From positions 278,089,408 through 278,153,407 of the forward strand of contig OW240915.1 in assembly GCA_933207985.1 (NCBI GenBank): a stretch of DNA of 64,000 nt, given 5' to 3'. Shown here in pieces: positions 56,101-64,000 of this stretch. This DNA is from Pelobates cultripes. Its lineage: Eukaryota; Chordata; Amphibia; Anura; Pelobatidae. Every line of letters begins with the position of its first letter. Within the stretch, counting starts at the first letter, position 1. Both the position numbers and the translations under genes were made by a program. The notes under the pieces are model-generated. The model was not told the origin of the DNA and did no database searches. It saw only the letters and a program-made list of their open reading frames with translations.

Positions 56101-57394
56101 CCCTTTAAGGACGGAGCCAAATGTACATGTTGTGAACAAAACAAAATGTAAACAAAACCTGGCATTTGCGCTACATGTCTGTCCAACCGTAATACACCTC
56201 TTTCATAGTAAATGCACCCACCCTTATTATATATCATTTTATTCAGGGGAAACAGGGCTTTCATTTAATATTAAATATTTAGCTATGAAACGTAATTTAA
56301 TGTGAAAAAAATGGGAGAAAATAAGATTATTTAAAAATATTTTAGTTCTACATGACATTTTAACTGTCAATGTCATAATACTGTTTGCTTTTACCGCAAT
56401 AAAATACACATATTCTTATTCAGCAAAGTCTCATGTGTAAAACAGTACCCCCTATGTACAGGTTTTATGACGTTTTGGGAAGTTACAGGGTCAAATATAG
56501 CACGTTACATTTGAAATTGAAATTCGCCAGATTGGTTACGTTGCCTTTGGGACTTTATAGTAGCCCAGGAATGAAATTTACACCCATAATGGCATACCAT
56601 TTGCAATAGTAGACAACCCAAGGTATTGCAAATGGGGTATGTCCAGTCTTTTTTAGTAGCCATTTGGTCACAAACACTGGCCAAAGTTAGCATTAGTATT
56701 TGTTTGTGTGTGAAAAATGCAAAAAACGCCAATTTTGGCCAGTGTTTGTGACTAAGTGGCTACTAAAAAAGACTGGACATACCCTGTTTGCAATACCTTG
56801 GGTTGTCTACTATTGCAAATGGTATGCCACCATAGGGGTAATTTTCATTCTTGGGCTACCATAGGATCTGAAAGGCAACGTAACCAATCTGGCGAATTTT
56901 AATGTGAAAAAAATTAAACACAAGCCTTATATTTGACGCTGAAACTTTTGAAAACACCATAAAACCTGTACATGAGGGGTACTGTTGTACTCGGGAGACT
57001 TCGCTGAACACAAATATTTGTGTTTCAAAACAGTAAAAAGTATTGCAGCAATAATATCGTCCGTGTAAGTGCTGTTTGTGCGTGAAAAATGCAAAAAACT
57101 TCACTTTTACTGGCGATATCATCGTTGTAATACATTTTACTGTTTTGAAACACTAATATTTGTGTTCAGCGAAGTCTCCCGAGTAGAACAGTACCCCCCA
57201 TGTACAGGTTTTATGGTGTCTTGGAAAGTTATAGGGTTAAATATAGTGCTAGCAAATTAAATTCCCTTTACTTTCGGCATGGGTTGTCAGGCAGGTCCCG
57301 CTAATTGTAATTAATTAAGATACCTAATTATGTAAAAATATTACATAAATATATATGTAGAATTAATACATGTATATATATACGTATGTGAATA

Positions 57395-57435
<41 letters not shown>

Positions 57436-57501
57436 TTTAAAATATTTTTATTTACATATAGGTATATATAGTGATATATACGTATATATTTATGTATAAA
57501 G

Positions 57502-57539
<38 letters not shown>

Positions 57540-57952
57540 GTAAAATACACCTAGATAGTGTATGTGTGTGTATGTATATGTGTATATATATATATACTTA
57601 GATCATATATATATAAAATTTATATATATATGATCTAAGTATATATATATATATTTTTTTTTTACACTTTATTAATTTTATTTAATTTATTTCCAGCCAG
57701 CAGGGGGACTACCTGTCATTACAGGCAGCCCCCCTGCTGGCAATGCTGCAGCCAGCTATCCCGGCCATGTGATTGTGAGGTCCTCGCAAGGACCTCACTC
57801 TCACATGGCCGCGGGGGCTGCCAGAAGGTCGGACGTGCCGCGGGGGGCTCCCTGGGTAAGTAATGAAAGACCGGAGGGCGTACTATTACGCCCGGCGGCG
57901 TTTAGAGCCGCCTAAAATAGGGCGTAATAGTACTCCCTCCAGTCTTAAGGGC
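56101..57952 (+). mobile_element. Second copy of the TTAA-flanked foldback element
   Basis: TTAA at 56097-56100 and 57953-57956. Identical to 30836-32684 except in the palindrome arms (about 56645-57220), where more than ten differences are seen. The AT microsatellite has the same length in both copies. Confidence 0.8.
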
Positions 57953-58252
57953 TTAATTAATAACTTTTATTGCAGCTTGGAAATCAATTTAGTACAAACA
58001 CAAAATAGTTATGTCACCTTAAAGTGATCCAAAAATCAGATAAACAAACAAGTTTTAATTCAAATTAAATTCATTACACTATTTTACAAAATTGTATTGC
58101 CATTTTTTTCAATTGCTTTTAATTTGGCACATTTGTCAAATAGTACATGCAAGGTTTAACCTCTTTAGCCAATTAATTTCCTAACCATGTACCATCTGCC
58201 GTATTTACTAAATTACATTGTAACACGGGCTGAAGAAATGGCTCAAACTTCA

Positions 58253-58748
58253 GAAGTAAAAAAAGCCAATTTGAAGCCAATTTTACCACAAAATGGGGAA
58301 AAAAAATCCTACTTGAATATAAAATGGTAATCAGATTTCTTCTTGGGTTAAAAAGCTATTACCCCATGGTTTAACTACTATATCCCTGAATATTCTGGTT
58401 TTTGTTTTTGTTTGTTTTTTTTTAAACCTCCAAACAAAGTTTAAAAATATATTCATGATGTGATTTTTTTAAAACTGGTTTGGCAGACAATTACACATCT
58501 TTATTGTTCTTACTGTAAATAAACCACATTTCTTAAATTCTAAATGTTTGACCTCTTGTCCTTTATACAGACCTGTTAATGATCAGGTTAGCAGAGAGCA
58601 GTTTGTACTGACCCTGTATATATTTCTAACATAGTATCATATTCCCTCTTATATATGTATTTTCCTAACATAAACACATTCATTTATTTAAGCCTCATAG
58701 CTGAAGAATTTAATTCCTTTTATAAATTTTGTAGCGTATCTTTGCACT
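58253..58748 (-). mobile_element. Second copy of the decayed LINE 3' fragment
   Basis: Equals 32985-33480. The match to the first copy continues to 59050, where the first copy meets the gap. Confidence 0.55.
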
Positions 58749-59321
58749 TAAAACAGTGGTAGGAACCAGCTAAGTTGTTAAAACGTTGTGAAACATTTTG
58801 ACTGCTTACTCTGGGAGGGCACCATAACTACTACAGCGTGATTCTTAATGTTAATTTGACATGATCTGTCTGTCATAAAACAATGTTAGTTACTACAAAT
58901 AATGTTGTTGGTCACAATAAATTACTGATTATTATGCCTCAATTAACCCTCCAAAGATTTTGATCTATATTTAAATATTGGTACTACACCTGTTTTTCCA
59001 ACCCTTTGAGAAACTGAGTTTCGTGGACCCCATCCTCTGCTACTAAATCTTTACGAATTACAGCCACATTTTTTGTCTAAGGAAGGGAAACATTGTTGCA
59101 GTGCGTACTGTGTTTATCATGTATTGAGTGAATCTAATGGGAACTTAAATATGTGCAGATTGCAGACTGTAAATCAATGTAATTTCAAGCATTCAAACTA
59201 CGGTGAATTAAAAGTTTAAGCTCAAACTATGCTTGATGATATTCATGGGAATTTAAATATTTATAGAATTTTAGTCTTAATAGAACAGTATATGCGATCA
59301 ATTTGTTTTGTCACCTCTTTA

Positions 59322-62290
59322 TATAGAATGTGACAGCAGATAAGAACCATTCGGCCCATCTAGTCTGCCCAATTTTCTAAATACTTTCATTGGTCCCTAG
59401 CCTTATCTTATAGTTAGGATAGCCTTATGCCTATCCCACGCATACTTAAATTCCTTTACTGTGTTAACCTCTACCACTTCAGCTGGAAGGCTATTCCATG
59501 CATCCACTACCCTCTCAGTAAAGTAATACTTCCTGATATTATTTTAAAACCTTTGTCCCTCTAATTTAAGACTATGTCCTCTTGTTGTGGTAGTTTTTCT
59601 TCTTTTAAATATAGTCTCCTCCTTTACTGTGTTGATTCCTTTATATATTTAAATGTTTCTATCATATCCCCCCTGTCTCGTCTTTCCTCCAAGCTATACA
59701 TGTTAAGATCCTTTAACCTTTCCTGGTAAGTTTTATCCCGCAATCCCTGAACCAGTTTATTAGCCCTTCTCTGAACCCTCTCTAAGGTATCAATATCCTT
59801 CTGAAGATACGGTCTCCAGTACTGTGCACAATACTCCAAGTGAGGTCTCACCAGTGTTCTGTACAATGGCATGAGCACTTCCCTCTTTCTACTGCTAATA
59901 CCTCTCCCTATACAACCAAGCATTCTGCTAGCATTTCCTGCTGCTTTATTACATTGTCTGCCTACCTTTAAGTCATCAGAAATAATCACCCCTAAATCCC
60001 TATCCTCATATGTTGAGGTTAGGACTCCATCAAATATTCTGTACTCTGCCCTTGGGTTTTTACGTCCAAGATGCATTATCTTGCACTTATCCACATTAAA
60101 TGTCAGTTGCCACAATTCTGACCATTTTTCTAGTTTACCTAAATCATTTGCCATTTTGCTTATCCCTCCTGGAACATCAACCCTGTTACATATCTTAGTA
60201 TCATCAGCAAAAAGACATACCTTACCATCAAGACCTTCTGCAATATCACTAATAAAAATATTAAAGAGAATGGGTCCAAGTACAGATCCCTGAGGTACCC
60301 TACTGGTGACAAGTCCAAGCTTCGAATATATTCCATTAACTACAACCCTCTGTTGCCTGTCACTCAGCCACAGCCTTACCCATTCAACAATATTGGAATC
60401 CAAACTTAAAGATTGCAGTTTATTGATAAGCCTTCTATGTGCAACAGTGTCATAAGCCTTACTGAAATCTAGGTAAGCAATGTCTACTGCACCACCCTGA
60501 TCTATAATTTTAATTACCCAATCAAAAAAATCAATAAGATTAGTTTAGCATGATCTCCCTGAAGTAAACCCATGTTGTCTCTGATCTTGAAATCCATGTG
60601 TTTTTAGATGTTCAACAACCCTATCCTTTAACATGGTTTCTATCACTTTCCCCACTACTGAAGTAAGGCTTACTGGCCTATAGTTGCCCGACTCCTCCCT
60701 ATTACCTTTCTTGTAAATGGGCACAACATTCGCTAACTTCCAATCTTCTGGGACTACTCCTGTTAGCAATGATTGGTTAAATAAATCTGTTAATGGTTTT
60801 GCTAGTACACCACTAAGCTCTTTTTTAATAGCTTTGGGTGTATTCCATCAGGTCCCATTGACTTATTTGTCTTTACTTTTGACAGTTGAAATAGAACCTC
60901 TTCCTCTGTAAACTCACGTGTAATAAATGACTCATTTATCCTTATTCTCAACTGAGGTCCCTTTCCTTCATTTTCATCTGTGAATACAGAACAAAAATAT
61001 TCATTGAGGCAGTCAGCTAGACCTTTATCCTCTTCTACATACCTTCCTTGTTTTGTTTTTAATCTAACTAATCCTTGTTTTACTTTTCTTTTCTCATTTA
61101 TGTATCTAAAAAATGTTTTATCCCCCATTTTTACTGACTGTGCTATTTTCTCTTCTGTGTGTGATTTGGAAGCTCTTATAACTTGCTTAGCCTCTTTCTG
61201 CCTAATCTTATAGATCATTTTGTCTTCCTCACTCTGGGTTTTTTTATAATTCCTAAATGCTAGCTTTTTGTTTTTAACTATTTTGGCCACATCTGCGGAG
61301 TACCACAGTGGTTTCTTGAATTTTTGCTTTTACTGACAAGCCTAATGCAATTTTCTGTTGCCTTCAATAGTGCAACTTTTAAATAATCCCATTTCTCTTG
61401 GACTCCATTTAAATTGCTCCAGTCTGATAATGATTCCTCTACACATATTCTAATTTTAGAAAAGTCTGTTTTTCTAAAGTCTAAAACTTTTGTTTTTGTG
61501 TGGTGTGACTCTGTCACTGTTCTTATATTAAACCACACTGACTGATGATCACTGGATCCTAAACTTTCACCTACAGTAATATCTGATACCAAATCTCCAT
61601 TTGTTAACACTAAATCTAGTATGGCCTCTTTACGAGTTGGCTCCTTAACAACTTGTTTTAGAGGCAATCCCCGTAGGGAGTTTAGAATATGTGTGCTCCT
61701 GGCACAAGTAGCTTATTTTGTTTTCCAATTTACATCAGGAAGATTAAAGTCACCCATGATGATAACTTCCCCTTCATTGTCATTTTAGCTATTTCCTCAA
61801 CTAGTAGATTATCTAACACTTAAATTTGTCCTAGGGGCCTATAAATCACACCTACATGAGTTACTGTGTGATTACCAAATTCTAACGTAACCCAAACGGA
61901 CTCTATGTTTGCCTCACTAACTTTTATTAGGCTAGATTTTAGGCTATCCTTTACATAAAGGGCCACCCCTCCCCATTTCTTGCCTTCCCTGTCTTTTCTA
62001 TATAAAGAGTACCCCGGTATTGCTATGTCCCAGTCATTTTTCTCATTATACCATGTCTCAGTAACAGCGACTAAATCTACACTATCAGTTGCCATTATTG
62101 CCACAAGTTCATGGATCTTTTTCCCTAAATTGCGAGCATTTGTAGACATGACTCTAAGCTTATCATTTTAACACACTTGCTACAGGCACCTTCTGTCCTT
62201 GTTTTCGGGGACAATTGGATTGATGTTTTATCACCCTTTTGCCCCCCCCCTCCCTCCTAGTTTAAATACATCCTAGCAAAACCTCTGAAC
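59322..62290 (-). mobile_element. CR1 LINE, nearly full ORF2, frame-broken
   Basis: The 3' end at about 59322 carries the CR1-type tail (complement of GGGCAGACTAGATGGGCCGAATGG, read across 59349-59372, and GCAGATAAGAACC). ORF2 segments run to 62149. No ORF1 is seen, and the 5' limit near 62290 is approximate. The 3' tail matches the element at 63110-63375 and the SINE tail at 19011. Confidence 0.85.
59624..62149 (-). pseudogene. CR1 ORF2 (endonuclease plus RT), several frameshifts
   Basis: Segments in order. 62149-61820: endonuclease N-terminal part ('VDLVAVTETWYN', 'GGVALYVKDSL'). 61667-61278: endonuclease C-terminal part with 'SDHQSVWF'. 61290-60802: linker and RT start ('LNEYFCSVFTDE', 'MGPDGIHPKLLK'). 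60769-60545: 'VVPIYKKGNREESGNYRPVSLTSVVGKVIE', 'HGFTSGRS'. About 60540-59624: RT with 'AYLDFSKAYDTVAH' upstream, 'PQGSVLGPILFNIFISDI', catalytic 'CLFADDTKIC' and thumb motifs. At least four frame breaks separate them, so it is inactive. By homology ORF2 nicks target DNA and primes reverse transcription. Confidence 0.88.
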
Positions 62291-63109
62291 TGCTCACTGA
62301 GAACAATTGTTCCACTTTTGAGAAAGATGCAAACCATCTTTTTTGTACAGCTTATTTCCATTCCAAACAGAGCTACCATGAGAAATAAAGCCAAGTGTTC
62401 TAAAATAACTCTTGTGTGAGGACATGACTTATAAAATGATATTGCAAATAATACATTGTGAACAATTTACTGAAAATTTGTTTCACAAAAAATGTCCAGC
62501 TGCCTTTTATAGTGTAGTGTGACACATGGGGACATTCTGAATACTTTAAAGGTTAAATATTTTAGAAAAAAATCATTTACCGTGGCAAATTAATGATATC
62601 CTTGATCAAAGCCTCTTTGTTGCTGATAAATTCATGTTTGAGTTCTAATTAGGGAGAGTAGGTACCTACCTATAAGTGCATGGCCTGTAGGGGACGCCTG
62701 CTCTCAGCACTTTAAATGTAGTTGTTGGTGCTTACATGGGCTGATGGTGAGAGATAGGTACCTGGAGCCTAAGCTAATGTCTTCTGTAGTGCAGTCAGCC
62801 TCTTTATGCTTAAAAGCAGAGCTTATAGTGGGTGTAAAATGTAGTGCTGTTCCAGCTCCTCTAGTCTCTGTGTGTGAGTATGGACAGGAAGTGGAAGGAA
62901 TCACTTCCCATCTGCCCACTAACAGCCTCTTACACAGGAAATGCCTTGTAGGAGAAACAGAGACAGCAATGAATGATGCAAACAATATAACGGCTACTGC
63001 AGCTCTGCTATCACTCATAGGAGGCTAACTGGACTATAAAAGACGGGGGGTGAGTATTTTGCAAATAACCCTTCAAACTCTTTATGTCCTAAACACCTTT
63101 TCCATTTTG
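62291..63109. other. Interval without a supported gene
   Basis: Two opposing approximately 100-residue ORFs at 62704-63028 show no domain. A TATAAAA at about 63034 followed by GGGGGGTGAGTA is noted but not accepted as a promoter/exon. Confidence 0.4.
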
Positions 63110-63375
63110 CAAATTTGAAATTAATGGGGCAAAGGTTTAAAAATAATATCCAGAAGTATTACTTTACTGAGAGAGTAGTGGTTGCATGGAATAGCCTTTC
63201 AGCTGAAGTGGTAGAGGTTAACACAGTAAAGGAGTTTAAGCATGCGTGGGATAGGCATAAGGCTATCCTAACTATAAGATAAGGCCAGGGACTAATGAAA
63301 GTATGTAGAAAATTGGGCAGACTAGATGGGCTGAATGGTTCTTATCTGCTTTGACATTCTATGTTTCTATGACAC
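63110..63375 (+). mobile_element. 3' end of a CR1 LINE
   Basis: Encodes the C-terminus of CR1 ORF2 ('YFTERVVVAWNSLSAEVVEVNTVKEF', then 'HAWDRHKAILTIR'). It is followed by the CR1 tail GGGCAGACTAGATGGGCTG at 63315 and TTCTATGTTTCTATG. Strongly 5'-truncated. Confidence 0.85.
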
Positions 63376-64000
63376 CAGAATCTTTTTTAGATATTCTATA
63401 TTGACAACACTTTGTGTTTAGTATATTTGATTCTCATTTTAACAATTTACTTTTTGGTGAATAAATTCCCAAATGCTAAAAAGCTTTAAGAACAGTGTTT
63501 GTTTAATTAGGACTCAGTGTGTGCTGTTATAGGAAATACGCAATAGTGCTTCTTTTCATTTACAGAAATAAGATAGAAATTCTGTCCAATCTGTATTCTG
63601 TCTCTGATACAAATGTACTCTGTACTAATAGGTTTGAAAAGAGCCAATTAATCGGGTAATGCTGGTAGCTAATTATATATTTTGTCTGAGCTGTCCTGAC
63701 AACTCAACTGTAATCATTAGGAATTAACACTTTCAAAAGTTAATAATCATTATGACAAAACATTTTGTAATGCTAACTCACTAAAAGAGGTATGTATGGG
63801 GAAAATAAGACATTTTAACTTACAGTTATGTTTTACTACAGAGGAATATAAAAAATAAAAAAAAACATGAGAACAGAAGTTAGGCTTTAACTGCATAATA
63901 ATTATCCAGAGTGTTACCTTCATTTGTAAATATATACTGAATACATTTAGGTAGTTTATATTTAAATGCCATGAATATTGCATTTTCACTACTATATGTA
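63376..64000. other. AT-rich interval without a supported gene
   Basis: Nothing recognisable to the window end. Confidence 0.4.

Noticed and set aside
62704..63050. TATAAAA near 63034 with opposed approximately 100-residue ORFs and a GTGAGT
   Set aside because: Suggestive of a promoter or exon end, but without a coding signature or a second exon it is not supportable.

Overview
The window looks like intergenic, repeat-dominated nuclear DNA of a vertebrate, most likely an anuran amphibian. This is an inference from the repeat content: DIRS-type tyrosine-recombinase retrotransposons, L1/Tx1-like and CR1/L2-like LINEs, TTAA-flanked foldback MITEs and hAT-type elements, all in an AT-rich background. 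I found no host protein-coding gene, rRNA, functional tRNA or CRISPR array. Every long ORF with a recognisable domain belongs to a retroelement. Many other open frames are translations of CA/TG minisatellites.

Layout. 1-23.6 kb: the 3' end of an L1-like LINE; GC-rich palindromic tandem repeats (4.4-8.1 kb); a second L1 3' fragment (10.3-11.3 kb); a TIR element (12.4-15.9 kb) interrupted by a 2.4 kb polyadenylated retro-insertion with a 14-bp target duplication; a tRNA-headed SINE with a CR1-like tail (18.8 kb); and several foldback elements (19.4-22.9 kb). 23.58-29.33 kb: DIRS copy 1 on the minus strand (gag, RT/RNase H/methyltransferase-like, tyrosine recombinase, inverted termini and an internal complementary region). 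29.3-33.8 kb: LINE fragments and a TTAA foldback element, ending at a 100-N gap. 33.9-48.65 kb: a contig of CA/TG minisatellite, GC-rich modules, two hAT-type elements with 8-bp target duplications, a 5'-truncated L1 with a 16-bp target duplication and an L2/CR1-like LINE, ending at a second 100-N gap. 48.84-59.05 kb: a second copy of the 23.58-33.78 kb block, including DIRS copy 2. 59.3-62.3 kb: a long, frame-broken CR1 LINE on the minus strand. 63.1-63.4 kb: the 3' end of a related CR1 on the plus strand.

How the parts relate. The two DIRS copies carry different disabling lesions in the RT frame (a +1 insertion in copy 1, a UAG in copy 2), but both keep an intact tyrosine recombinase and gag. 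The 10.2 kb block containing them is repeated with a striking pattern. The low-copy flank appears identical base for base, while differences fall in the DIRS body and in the arms of one palindromic repeat, and the left flanks differ. Because the block touches an assembly gap on both sides, a false duplication of one locus is at least as likely as a real segmental duplication. The most interesting biological leads are a candidate 88-nt intron that would fuse gag to RT in the DIRS element, a retro-insertion with two poly(A) tracts suggesting 3' transduction, and hAT/minisatellite composites that share one GC module.
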